From Inonotus obliquus (lineage: Eukaryota > Basidiomycota > Agaricomycetes > Hymenochaetales > Hymenochaetaceae): a DNA stretch of 64,000 nt. Under the pieces are notes generated by a model that saw nothing but the letters and a program-made list of their open reading frames with translations, ran no database searches and was not told the DNA's origin. This document shows, one piece after another, positions 10,850 through 21,833 of the stretch; position 1 is the stretch's first letter, and every line of letters starts with the position of its first letter. Made by a program: the position numbers and the translations under genes. The stretch spans positions 1,054,001-1,118,000 of the forward strand of contig JAJHTX010000010.1 of NCBI GenBank assembly GCA_032164295.1, written 5' to 3'.

Positions 10850-11155
10850 AGGCTCCAGCGAGGTTCAATCAGCTTGGCGATCAGCCTCCTTCGTCTGTCA
10901 GTGTCAATATTAACGCTGATGTACGACTTCCACCTCAGGATACACCACCGTCATTACATGATTCCGCGGGTATTAAACCTCATTCTGTTCTTGTTCTTGC
11001 GCGTACTTACAGCTCTAACACTTCCAAGGGATCTGCATTTGCTCAAGGAACTTTGGACGGGAGTTACGTTGGTGTTGGTCTTACTTCACCCTTGACTTTG
11101 ACTTCAAATTTGACTTTTACTTCGATCTTCAACTTCGAAGTTCGACCGCGGAACT
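10850..11155 (+). other. Open coding-like stretch, possible 5' exon of the SLATT gene
   Basis: A plus-strand frame of about 100 codons without ATG runs from a TGA near 10830 to a TAG at about 11153. It is rich in Ser, Thr, Pro and Gly (for example HDSAGIKPHSVLVLARTYSS), as in the start of the following gene. It is only a candidate exon: splice sites joining it to 11543 could not be fixed. Confidence 0.3.
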
Positions 11156-11542
11156 AGCACCAGTCCTACTGAATCCAATGTCCCTAATACTAGTGTTGAA
11201 TTCGGATAATATGGTGGTGGGTCACGGTGGTATAGGAGGACGAGGAAATACAACTCCTTTATCCTTTACTATCCTTCCCGAGTCCAACTCCATCTCAGAG
11301 TCCAACTCCATCTCTAACCTCAACCCCGAATCCAATTCCAATTCCGAGTCCAGTCCCGCCTGAGGTTCGTCTTCATACCGCTTCTCCACGTTCGCAAGGA
11401 ACGACTCGGGTTCACCCCTCCCCGTTCATCACAACTCGGACAACATCCGCATCTCCTTGGTCTATCACAACGGTACTTACTAGTTCCTGGTGGTCCTCCC
11501 TGTATACCACCTCCTCTACTACCTCCGCCACTTCCTACGACT

Positions 11543-13891
11543 ATGAATACGAACACCGCAACTCCTTCCGCGTCCGGTGTTCCACCATCCCAACCTTCTA
11601 CAGCTTCCACTTCTGCTTCCACTTCAGCCTCCACTTCCAATTTTCCTGCAGCTCCTCGTTCACCTATCCCCATCCCCGTCCCTGCTCTTCCATCTCTTCC
11701 ATTTCCGCCTACTTCATCTTTTCCGCCTACTTCGCCTGTATCGTCTACTTCGCCTATCCCGTCTATCCCGCCTTTAACTCCTTTATCACCTTTGAGTACG
11801 ACGTATGGTCCAGCTCAGTCACAGTCCAGTCGACCACCTACGTTGCCGGCGATCCATAGGCCACCTACACTGCCAGCGATCCATAGGTTGAATTCGGGTC
11901 CAGGTCCGGGTTCTGTTTTCACCCCATCTGCTTCTGCCTCTGGTCGATCGTCGTACTTTCATGATGCTGATGCTGATGCTGATGCTGCGAGTCAATCTGT
12001 GTCTAGGTCTGGGAGTGCTAGTGCTAATACAACTCGGAGGACTTATGCGAATGATGAACATCGCGGTTCGTTGGGGACGGAGACGGTATCAGGATTCTCT
12101 ACCACTCCCGGTACCAACAATAATAACGGAAATGGGAGCGGGAGTGGGAGTGGTGCAGGTACTGGTACTGTTCATGGTAACAGAAATACAAATAACTACA
12201 ATCGTAGTAATCGTAGTACTGGAACGATGTCGTCTTTGACTCCGGCTCCGATGATGTCTACTAGTATGGAGATGGAGAAAGCTCAGGCTGCTGTTCAGAT
12301 TGGGATTGATCGGGATGTTACTGGGAAAGGGCGTGGGCATGGGCATGGTCAAGGGGCCTTTCGACTCGAATTCGGACGTGGTGGGTATGGGCGGGGAAAT
12401 GGGGAAGCGAATGGGAATACGAATACACCTGCTGGAGACATACCTAGACACGGACACGGACACGGACACGGACACGGACACGGACAAAGAGGATACGACG
12501 ACGATCAAACGCAAACGAATGACTTACGATTTCAATATCGTCACGGTGATCAATACTATACCATTTCCGGCCCGCCGGGTGCTTTGCCTTTGCCTTTGGC
12601 TCCGCTGCAGAACTATGCGCGGGATAAGTTGGGGGGTGTTGCTGATGGGATTTGGCAGGGTGTTAATAGTGCTTTTCCTGGAGGAGGAGGAGGAGGAGGA
12701 GGAGGAGGAGGAGGAGGAGGGAAATACGATGCGATTAATATGGAGATGGATATGGATGATCATGTCGGTATACCGGTACGTAATCTGTCTGTTCTTTCTT
12801 CTTTTCCAATCTCCAAATTCCAAATTCCAATATTGTTGATCTAATAATAAATATATCTTTATTTTTCGCGTGAATTGTAGATGCTTCCGCGAACTGTGCA
12901 AGAACGGTTACAGCCTACGATTAATCATGCGATGGAGGAAGAAGCGAAGTATGCTAGGAGAGGTGAGTAATAGTAATAGTATTAGTATTAATGAATCTTC
13001 ACTCAACTTCTTCCTCATCATTTTTCGCCTTTCGCCTTTCATTTGTATAATCTTTCCTTACCTGACTGATGACACGCGCATGTCCGCGTTACGATTTACG
13101 ACTTACGATTTATGATTTGTTGATCACATAGCGAAAATTACGGGATACGCTTTGAACTGCGCAATCGGGTTACAAGTTTTTCTTAGTGCTCTTATTACTG
13201 CTCTATCAGCTGTGACGACTGGTCGAAACGTACGTACCCTTTCTTCCCATTTTTCTCTCTATTACACCGGGATACGTCCGTTTCGCTGACCTAATTATAT
13301 CCTTCAACTCCTTTCGGACTAACACACATACGTACACCGGCAGACCCAAATAATGACATCCATCCTAGGCGGAATGGGAACGATCGTAGCCTCTTACCTA
13401 GCTCGCGCACGTGGGTCTAACGAACCGGAGTTGAGTATCACGAGGACGAAGGATTTGGAGCGGTTCGTTAGGAGGTGTGATGCGTTTGTGCAGGATTATG
13501 GGATGGAGACTGGGTTTGAGGGGGATGGTGGCTTTGGGGGATTTGGGGAAGGTGAGGGATTTGGAGAGGAAGGGGGTGGAGATGGTGTTGATATTGGTAT
13601 TGGTATTGGTGTTGGTGTTGGGGAGGAAGGAGGAGGAGGAGAGGGAGGAGGAGAGAAAAGAGGGAAGAGAAGAGTTTTGGATATGAAGAGGGCGAGAGAG
13701 TTGGATGAGAGGATTAGGGAGTTGAGGTTTGAGTTGGAACATTTACTTGGGAATGGGAATGGGTGAGTGTTAGTAATTTCCTGTTTTCTTTTTTTTTCTT
13801 TTTTCTTTTTTCTTTTTTCTTTTTCTTTTTCTTTGCAGTGCTTTTTTTTTCTGTGGTTATCTTTGTTGCGGGGGCCGGGGCAGGGCGGGCC

Positions 13892-13922
<31 letters not shown>

Positions 13923-14083
13923 GTTACCTTCTTTTCGTTTGGTGTTGGATAATGGATGTTGGATGTTGGATCGGATTGCAGACTTTGACTACGGAAATCG
14001 GAGAATTGGAGTTGTGCTGATTAGTCTTTTTGGTCTTGCTTTTGGTTTTTTGTAGGGAGAGGAAGTTGGCGCCGCCTGTTTGA
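11543..14083 (+). CDS. SLATT-domain (2TM) fungal protein with long low-complexity N-terminus
   Basis: Five exons are proposed: 11543-12775, 12881-12962, 13132-13229, 13344-13762 and 14056-14083; the introns are GT...AG. If the last intron is not used, the protein ends at TGA 13764. About 410 residues of Pro/Ser/Thr-, Gly- and HG-rich sequence come first, including a (HG)n run near 12448-12484 and about 14 glycines from a GGA tract at 12680-12720. The conserved core follows: ITGYALNCAIGLQVFLSALI (first membrane helix), then ILGGMGTIVASYLARARGSN (second helix) and EPELSITRTKDLERFVRRCD. This matches the fungal SLATT family (SMODS/SLOG-associating 2TM). In prokaryotes SLATT proteins are proposed membrane effectors in nucleotide-signalling defence; the fungal role is not established. 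A Gly/Glu-rich insert lies before the C-terminal helix. The true start may be further upstream. Confidence 0.8.
13763..14055 (+). other. Putative last intron with homopolymer tracts
   Basis: Donor GTGAGT at 13763 and acceptor TTTTGTAG at 14055 would add a short ERKLAPPV terminus to the SLATT protein. The intron holds a (CTTTT)n pyrimidine tract (13785-13830) and a (TG)n run passing into about 18 consecutive G (about 13885-13923). Confidence 0.45.
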
Positions 14084-14850
14084 TATTTGATAGTTGTTAT
14101 TTGTTATTCGATAATTGGTAGGAACTGGAGGATCGAGTTCGAGAAGTTGAGAGTAAAGATTTATGATGTGTGATGCATGATGCCTGATGTGTGGTGTGTG
14201 ATGAAATGTGAGAGAGAGTTGTACGATGAGGGTTGGATGCATATGAGGAGGATTTCGATATTCGATTTACGAGAAATGAAAACAAAAACTGGAAAATGGA
14301 AAATGGGAAATGGAATGATATTTCCTGAATCGTGACCAATATTAATCCTTTCGTCTTTCCCTTTCGTATTCCATATTTCGTTCGACCAGTGACCATCTCC
14401 TCGTCGATCCTCAACTCTCAATTTTCGAAAATACCATAGTATTCGCCGTTCGGTCGATCAGTCGATCGGTCTGTATTCTTTTATTCTTTTGTTAATTCTT
14501 AACGCACGATACATTCACCGACACCGACACTGACACCGACACCGACACCAGTACCGGGAGTCCGGGACACAGTCAGAAACAGAAGTAGAACAGGAGCTCA
14601 CTGGCAAGTTGTAACCCCCAGGCAACTCAACGGAACACGTCCACGCTTAGGGAGTCGCTGTGCAACGCCGATTTCTCGACAATATTTGGCAATCTCGAGC
14701 ATGCAGCGGCAGAATTGTAGGCATTACATAATCGTGTCGTGCGTTGTGTGTTCAAATGCTACAGCTGTATGTAATACTTATGTAAAGTCAAAAAACTCGT
14801 ACAGACTCGTACTCGTGACTTTCACGTGCTTCTTGACCCTTTCGTCTTCC
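14084..14850. other. Intergenic region, 3' side of the SLATT gene
   Basis: It contains imperfect microsatellites: ATGTGTGATGCATGATGCC near 14160-14200 and ACCGACACCGACACTGACACC near 14516-14560. No supported gene is present. Confidence 0.5.
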
Positions 14851-15240
14851 ACGGCGGGCAAAATAGAATATCGGAGGGGGCGCTATTTTAAATTATTTTT
14901 TTGCCGATATTTTAAATATCAATAAGCGTCCCGGCTGCGCCGATACTTATAATATATTTCACGTGTCGATATTTTAAATATAAATATGGATATCCCCATC
15001 CATGAGATATTTAAAAAATCCTCTTACTGATATTTTTATCGATATTTAAGATATTGACTTGGCATATATTTTAAATATCAATCAAGATATCTACTTGGGT
15101 GATATTTTAAGAATCAATAAGGGTATCGTCAGACCGGATATTATAAGTATTGTTCGGGTAGATATTAAGCGGGTGATGAACGGGCAACTGGTGGGCAACG
15201 AGAGGGCAATGGACGGGTAATGGGTGGGTGACCGGAGTGA
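14851..15240 (+). repeat. W-family repeat, copy 1 (palindromic AT arrays)
   Basis: From GGCGGGCAAAATAGAATATC onward, palindromes of the GATATTTTAAATATC type occur about every 30-45 bases to about 15,160. A short GC-rich run of GGGCAAC/GGGTAATGGGTGGG units follows. The same order is found inverted at 38870-39370. No coding capacity is seen. It could be a MITE-like or satellite-like element. Confidence 0.6.
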
Positions 15241-15243
15241 CGT

Positions 15244-15600
15244 CTATGGACGCAGTGAGTCGTGGTAGAAGGCACAACTGTGGCAGCTAGAGCGGGCATC
15301 CATTATATGTTTATGCAGGGGCAGCATTTGGTGTCGTCTTGGGCTACTCACAGGTAAGAAAATGTTGCAGTGATGGACCAGTACCACGAGAACAATGAAG
15401 CCTGTTTTCTTGATATTGTAAGACTTGATGGACTCCCTATCCTGGAGTATCTTGCCTGTATATGTTTTAGATAAAGTCACGTACCAAGTCCTTAAAGACT
15501 CACCGGGGTAAACCAGTTTCTGCAGGTCAACCGCATGGTGTTCCGGTTGTTCTTCAAATATTTTTCGTTTATCATCCGCCACCGCAATACAATCTCCTCA
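15244..15600 (-). pseudogene. RAD23-like ubiquitin-like domain fragment
   Basis: The minus-strand frame reads AVDLQKLVYPG, then after an intron-like interruption (GTCTTTAAGG...TATACAG) GKILQDRESIKSYNIKKTGF followed by IVLVV. This is the end of a Rad23/ubiquitin-like fold (QKLIYSGKIL.D...I..YNI.EKGFIV). In a neighbouring frame PKTTPNAAPA resembles the Rad23 linker. The rest of the gene (UBA and XPC-binding domains) is absent, and the linker frame is shifted. It is a gene fragment, probably not functional. Confidence 0.5.
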
Positions 15601-15654
15601 TCCACATTGATCTACGAAACCAGTTCGTAAGGAATCAACCATTAGTACAACCGA

Positions 15655-17339
15655 TGAATGTGCGAGAACGCGGCCGGTATCAGAAATACCGGACGAGGGG
15701 GGTACGATTTAGATGCGTTGGGAGGGCCGGTACGTGGCGGTACTAAGTCGTACAGTCACAGACAAGTCGTCAAGAGAGAATAGTAGGGCCTGGCTGGATT
15801 GATGAGAACGGGAGACTATAGGTGACCGCTCAAGAGGAGAGGTATCAGGAGACGATCAATACCGAGACGAATCCGTCAATACCGAGTCGTCTGGTGTCCG
15901 GTATTACGGTAGAGAGAACAAAGCAGTAGAGGAGGCGAGCTGAGGAAGCGTTTCTGATGGGACTGGTCGTGAGACGAGAGACGGGGGCGACGAAGACGAG
16001 AATGACGACTACCGGTATTGGTACCGGAGACTACGAGACGAGACGAACGAACGGGGACTTGAACGAGATGAGCAAAACCCGGACCTTCACTCTGGAAGTT
16101 CCTCTCAGATTAGCTGGTTTGCTACAGTAGAACATGCAGGCTATAAATACCATAATACCGTAGCCATTCAAGATACCAAATGGGGGGTTTTTACAAGTCG
16201 AATCGTACCGTAATCCGGTACAAGAAATGGAACATAAAGTCGAATTGAATGTAAAATTACAATCAGGGGAAACATAAGACGATGAATGAATAAGAAGTTT
16301 TATCAGGGGGTAGCTAAGAATAGGGTGGGACGAGACAAGAACCCAACAAAAACTCACGACGAGTGATACCGAGGTAGGGCGGCGATACCGACGTCGACCA
16401 GCGCTAAATTAAGGACGTGTCTCAAGCTACCGCATGGGCGCTCCTGGCGATGTCCCTGTCGTAGGAGAAGCACGTCATCCTGATTTACCTTTGTTCCGGT
16501 ATCATGATCCGTGCGGCGTCAGTCTGGGCGTCTACCGGTCGATCGGACGGCGTGCTCCGATGTTGACGTGTCGGTACAACCCAACCTTGGCAATGGGGTA
16601 CTCTACCGTTCGGTACCAATCAGTACCCTGGGATCGTCCCTGAGCATCGCTCTAGCCCCTCGATATCGACCGGTACGCGTCGCCTGACTCGACTGGGCAT
16701 TGCTTGGCTTCCCCTCCGAGTCGGATCGATGGCCTCCTCCGAGATCGAAGCAGCGTACGGTGGACTTGATTCATTTCCCAACCTTCCTCTCGACGTAGAT
16801 CTCCGATGGCGTGGTCTCGACCTAGCACACGTAACGAACTTCGGTACCGGAGCGGACCATCGGTATCAACACCGGTATCGTCGGTATCGATGCATGGCGG
16901 TTCGGAAGGGCATACCGTCGGGCTTAGAGCCTCGACCATGATCCAACTCTTCGCAGCAACGTATGGCAGACCGAGTGCAGCTTTGTGAGCCCTTTTCTAT
17001 GGTATGGGCTGTCGAGGGCGTAGTATCGACTAGGTGTGGAGTATTAAGCGTCGGTATCAGGACGGGTGGACGGTACGGTATCAGTATCATCGGTATCGAA
17101 GTCTGGTGGTTCGGTACTATGATGGAAGACGGGCGTAGGGATTGGTGATTCGGTATTGGCGCAGAAGTGGACCAGTTCTCAATCGTTCTTAGCCTTGTCG
17201 AATCGCAGAAGCCTCGTACTTTGTTGGAACCGCAGGCGTAGATAGGACGGCAGAAGTACCGTGGTCCGAAGAGAAGTAAGAAGCGGTAGAATCGCAGAAT
17301 TAAGCCCATATCGATCGTAGCCTCCGGTATTACTCTTTA
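15655..17339 (-). repeat. Z-family repeat, copy 2 (1.685 kb)
   Basis: It is near-identical in reverse to 20093-21829. The boundaries come from where the two copies stop matching: TGAATGTGCGAG at the left and ACTCTTTA at the right. It is flanked by a perfect 4-base duplication CCGA (15651-15654 and 17340-17343). It is full of CGGTATC/GATACCG words. On the element's sense strand a TATTTATAG box lies about 490 bases before the TGAATG end, so it could be a large solo LTR. ORFs of up to 147 codons occur but lie in repeat-biased sequence and are not called genes. Confidence 0.75.
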
Positions 17340-17539
17340 CCGAGACGGTTGACCTCGAAGACCTTTCCTTGCAAAGTTTTGATTGTGAGTTCAATCGTAT
17401 TGTATTCAGAGAGGATACGCGCTACCATGTCTGACTAAGCCGCTAGTAAGTGTCTATATTTGGTAATGTCACGCCCCATGGACATGACGTGAGCAGAACC
17501 TCATTAATACCTTTCTCTTCCTACCATCTGTGGGGCAAG

Positions 17540-17900
17540 CTTAATGGCCACGTTGGACAGATAGCGACGTTCATCAGTCATAATGGATTGAGGCTCTCAG
17601 GCAGGCGTTAGTCAAAGACGCAAAGCCCAAGTTCTCCCGGCATGCTCAACCTGCTTGGTTGGGTCTGGTAAATCCGTTCAGCCTCTCAATCGATACCCAC
17701 CACTTATTCTATCTTCTGATGCGATTCGAAGTGCTCAGCATCGATGTCAGTACTCTTGTCCAACTGGATGATCTCTTGCGACCCCTTAGTTATATTGATT
17801 TGGGCCCCGGCAAGGACAAGTCTGGCACGCTATTATTCACTGTAGAGTCATTTTGTTCTCATTTTCTGCAGTTTCAAAACCATCCTTTCTCAGCATGAAG
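17540..17900 (+). pseudogene. LRR protein, N-terminal fragment
   Basis: The open frame reads GQIATFISHNG, then across a break ALVKDAKPKFSRHAQPAWLG, then HHLFYLLMRFEVL and LLRPLSYIDLGPGKDKS. From memory of the family this matches the head of a conserved fungal leucine-rich-repeat protein; no search was possible. The middle of that protein is missing: cyclin-like sequence follows instead, and LRR sequence resumes at 18786. It is a broken host gene copy. Confidence 0.5.
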
Positions 17901-18039
17901 GACGTGTCTTCTATTTCCACTTGCCCTGCTAGGAACCAGCTCTACTCCAAGAAGTGACCATCTCCTCACTGAGATGGTATTTCGAAATCTTGCTGCAAGG
18001 ACTCTCCAGCCCCTTCTCGCAAGATTCCAGCTATTTTGA

Positions 18040-18785
18040 AAGCCGAGCTACAGTGGATACAACACCATGAGGCTCAGCTGGCTGCCTTCAGGAGAGAAGG
18101 CATTTACGTTGAGGAAGAGTACCGCAAAGAGATATGCTGTTATATGCGAGAAATGGAGGTCAGTCATTGAAAAGTGACTTATTTACGCGAGTGGTTCCTG
18201 TTCTAAGTGTCAAGTGTCAGCACATAGGACTACACAATGGGCTCTGCTTCAGCCATGGATCAGCAACCAGAAATCTTATGGGCCATGTAGCCTTGTCTTG
18301 TCGGCTTTCTTATCGAGATTCATTTTACTTTCCGACTTTGGCGTAAGACTCTTTACCTTACCATGAACATTGTCGACCTATATGTTTCGTGTCGTATCAC
18401 GTACACAAAGCATTGCTAATTACTTGGTTGTGCGGCATTGTGGATAGCAGCAAAATTCGAGGATGCGAAAGAATGAGTGCCAACACTAACCGACCTGGTT
18501 GGGATCTGCTGCGATACCTATGGCGAATCTGCCTTCTTCAGATGGTAGGACACATTCTTGCTACCATTCAGTGGATGTTGGGTTATCCAACCACAGAAGC
18601 CTGGCTTTGATTCTATTGCTGTGGCTCATTTGAAGAGAGTGCGAAGGTTCAGCATATTGCAAGATTTCTCATGGGAGTTACCCTTTTCTATCGCGACTTC
18701 ATCAAATTCTCGCCTTCCGCTATCGCCCTCGCATCGCTCATACTTGCACGTCACATTTGCCAGGAACCCTGACCGATTTACGATG
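18040..18785 (+). pseudogene. G1/S-type cyclin gene fragment
   Basis: The pieces, in order, are a cyclin N-box start (EEEYRKEI..YMREME), an unspliced GTCAGTCATT...CACATAG intron, MDQQPEI, EIHFTFR, LYLTMNIVD, ALWIAAKFEDAKE in one frame and FIKFSPSAIALASLILARHI in another. These are the hallmark helices of the cyclin box, including the IAAK.ED and S.IALASL motifs. Several frameshifts and a stop (RP to TAG-type change near 18290) disrupt it. Because an intron is retained, the copy did not come from a spliced mRNA. Confidence 0.65.
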
Positions 18786-19106
18786 AGCCCGACATGATTG
18801 ACTCCATCCTGGGTATTTACACCAAGTTGGAACAGATGCTCATCCTTAATCTTGTGCGCAATCGATTAGACTTGCTTTGTGGGCTCGAGAGATTCATGAG
18901 ATTGGAACGTATTGACGAGAGCGGTGAAGATGGACGGCTGGCCGTTCTTCCAAACATACAGGAAGTCTGGATCGAGGGTAATCCCTTTGTGGAGTCAGAA
19001 GAGAATCATCGCTTATGATGCTTTGATCATTTCTGGAAAGAAGGGTAATCCATCTCATTAGACGGAAGTTTACCATGAGCAATTGGAATGCAGCTCTTCC
19101 TGGGGG
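18786..19106 (+). pseudogene. LRR protein, C-terminal fragment interrupted by element 2
   Basis: The frame reads MIDSILGIYTKLEQMLILNL, RNRLDLLCGLERFMRLERID and LPNIQEVWIEGNPFVESEEN, which are typical LRR plus LRR-cap sequence. It stops at 19018, but the next bases still translate to CFDHFWKEG and SISLDGSLP, so the homology runs to the insertion point of element 2 at 19107. Confidence 0.6.
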
Positions 19107-19695
19107 TGTTACGACGTCTTTTCCATTCCTGTTACGATGTCTTTCCATTTTCCCTATATGGCCTTTCTTTCTTTTTCGTCAATGCATATTTACATTCTTT
19201 CAACCACATTCCTTACTTAACACATACAGGCTTAGCTAATTACAATATATAACAACTTTATCCCGCCATTCCCTTTCTTTCTTTTTCCCATTCTATTATT
19301 ACTCATTCTTGCTGACCCATTATTCTTCTTTCCGTTTAACCCGACGATGCTTACTCATCTTTACTCATTCTTGCTGAATCGTCGGGCCTCATTGTTTGTT
19401 TGTTCATATTTACTTGCTGCTAGTCAGCACCTATTTAGAGTAGAACTTACCCGCAACCAAAGTGTATATAAGGCTGGACCAGAGAGTTAGGGATCCCCCA
19501 CTCTCTTGTTCTAGTACTATCACCTACGTCGCAGGTAAGTCATATAGATACTTGTACCTCAGTTAGATGTGCTAATCTAGTACTATTACCTATGTCGCAG
19601 ACTATGGTCTTTTGTGGTTTAGTGGTAGCTCGCTTTCTTGCCCGTTGACATCTCTGATCCTGTGATCGACATCTCCGACTGCGCAAAGCGTAACA
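19107..19695 (+). repeat. 5' LTR of element 2 (589 bp)
   Basis: It has TG...CA ends (TGTTACG...GCGTAACA). The first 23 bases are tandemly repeated (second TGTTACG at 19130). A TATATAAGG box lies at 19465-19473, and the predicted RNA start ACTCTCTTGTT at 19500-19510 is about 30 bases further on. It inserted in the LRR pseudogene. Confidence 0.9.
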
Positions 19696-19696
19696 T

Positions 19697-19707
19697 AACA
19701 AGAGAGT
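19697..19707 (+). other. Self-primer binding site of element 2
   Basis: AACAAGAGAGT, one base after the LTR end, is the exact reverse complement of the predicted RNA start at 19500-19510. This is Tf1-type self-priming geometry. Confidence 0.75.
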
Positions 19708-20092
19708 CTTTTAACTCGTGTCATAGTTGTCAACGTTAACAACAACTAACTCATACGTGTCTCTGACATCCTCCGTTCAACCTCTGTTTCTCTCGTTGTC
19801 GACGTTGGTCAGTGGATAGTTGTCGAACCCCTGAGACGTTTGTATACCTACTGCCAGTGAAGTGTCATCCCACGTCCTTGCTTGGCGTTGACCAGACACT
19901 GCTCTCTGACAGCGCTACCGTCGGTTGTCGCTTGTGACAAGAAAGCCCAGTAGTGCCTAGTGGTTAATAAACGTTGGAAAGTCGTTCTTTGAAGTGTTGC
20001 TGAACCCCCTGAGACAACATGAGAGTTCACGTGCTATCTGAACATCGAGTCGATCGATGTTGCATGTCTGGTGTACCGTGTTCCCTCTGCGA

Positions 20093-21829
20093 TAAAGAGT
20101 AATACCGGAGGCTACGATCGATATGGGCTTAATTCTGCGATTCTACCGCTTCTTCCAATTAACAATACTTCTGCGATTCTACCGCTTCTTACTTCTCTTC
20201 GGACCACGGTACTTCTGCCGTCCTATCTACGCCTGCGGTTCCAACAAAGTACGAGGCTTCTGCGATTCGACAAGGCTAAGGACAATTGAGAACTTGTCCT
20301 GCATACGTTTAGCCAGACTTCTGCGCCAATACCGAATCACCAATCCCTACGCCCGTCTTCCATCACAGTACCGAACCACCAGACTTCGATACCAATGATA
20401 CCGATACCGTACCGCCCACCCATCCTGATACCAACGCTTAATAGTCCTCTAGTCGATACTACGCCCTCGACGGCCCATACTAGAGGGAAAGGCCCACAAA
20501 GCTGCAATCCGATCGGTCTGCCATACGTTGCTGCGAAGAGTTGGATCATGGTCGAAGCTCCAAGTCCGACGGTATGCCCTTCCGAACCGCCAGGCATCGA
20601 TACCGATGATACCGGCGTTGATACCGATGGTCCGCTCCGGTACCGGAGTTCGTAACGTGTGCTAGGTCGAGGCCACGCCCTCGGAGATCTACGTCGAGAG
20701 GAAGGTTGGGAAATGAATCAAGTCCGCCGTACGCTGCTTCGATCTCGGAGGAGGCCATCGATCCGACTCGGAGGGGAAGCCAAGCAATGCCCAGTCGAGT
20801 CAGGCGACGCGTACTGATCGATATCGAGGGGCTCGAGCGATCTCGTTGATGCTCAGGGACGATCCCAGGGTACTGATTGGTACCGAGCGGTAGAGTACCC
20901 CATTGCCAAGGTTGGGTTGTAACATCGGAGCATGCCGTCCGATCGATCGGTAGACGCCCAGACTGACGCTGCACGGATCATGATACCGGAACAAAGGTAA
21001 ATCAGGATGACGTGCTTCTCCTACGACAGGGACATTGCCAGGAGCGCCCATGCGGTAGCTTGAGACACGTCCTTATTTTAGCGCTGGTCGACGTCGGTAT
21101 CGCCGCCCTACCTCGGTATCACTCGTCGTGAGTTTTCATTGGGTTCTTGTCTCGTCCCACCCTATTCTTAGCTACCCCCTGATAAAACTTCTTATTCATT
21201 CATCATCTTATGTTTCCCCTGATTATAATTTTACATTCAATTCGACCTTATGTTCCATTTCTTGTACCGGATTACGGTACGATTCGACTTGTAAAAACCC
21301 CCCATTTGGTATCTTGAATAGCTACGGTATTATGGTATTTATAGCCCGCATGTTCTACTGTAGCAAACCAGCTAATCTGAGAGGAACTTCCAGAGTGAAG
21401 GTCCGGGTTTTGCTCATCTCGTTCAAGCCCCCGTTCGTTCGTCTCGTCTCGTAGTCACCGGTATCGATACCGGTAGTCGTCGATATCGTTTCCGTCGTCC
21501 TCGCCTCTCGTCTCACAACTAGTCATATCTGATACACCCCCTCTGCTCATCTTCTCTACTGTTTCGTTCTCTCTACCATGATACCGGACAACAATTGACT
21601 CGGTATTGACGGATTCGACTCGGTATCGATCGTCTCCTGATATCTCGTCTCTCGAGCGGTCACCTAGAGCTCCCTGTATACATCAACCCAGCCAGGCCCT
21701 ATTATCTCTCTTGACAACTTGTCTGTGACAGTACGACTTAGTACCGCCACGTACCGGCCCTCCCAACGCACCTAAATCGTACCCCCCTCGTCCGGTACTT
21801 CTGATACCGGCCGCGTTCTCGCACATTCA
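20093..21829 (+). repeat. Z-family repeat, copy 3 (1.737 kb), inserted in element 2
   Basis: It interrupts the leader of element 2. The uninterrupted version in element 3 runs straight through at about 32258 (plus-strand GTATAT...CACAGAGGG), which defines the insert precisely: TAAAGAG at the left and CACATTCA at the right, with flanks GCGA and ACGA (a 4-base duplication with one change). It is an inverted partner of copy 2, 2.7 kb away. A TATTTATAG box lies near 21338. Dense GATACC/CGGTAC words run throughout; no gene is supported. Confidence 0.8.
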
Positions 21830-21833
21830 ACGA

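Noticed and set aside
11819..12514. Minus-strand ORFs opposite the SLATT gene (Ser/Ile/Arg-rich)
   Set aside because: They are shadows of the low-complexity coding strand.
16031..21454. A 108-codon ORF present in both Z copies (16031-16357 minus, 21128-21454 plus)
   Set aside because: Its presence in both simply reflects near-identity of the repeats. It has no domain, and overlapping frames in the same DNA are equally open. Not supported as a gene.
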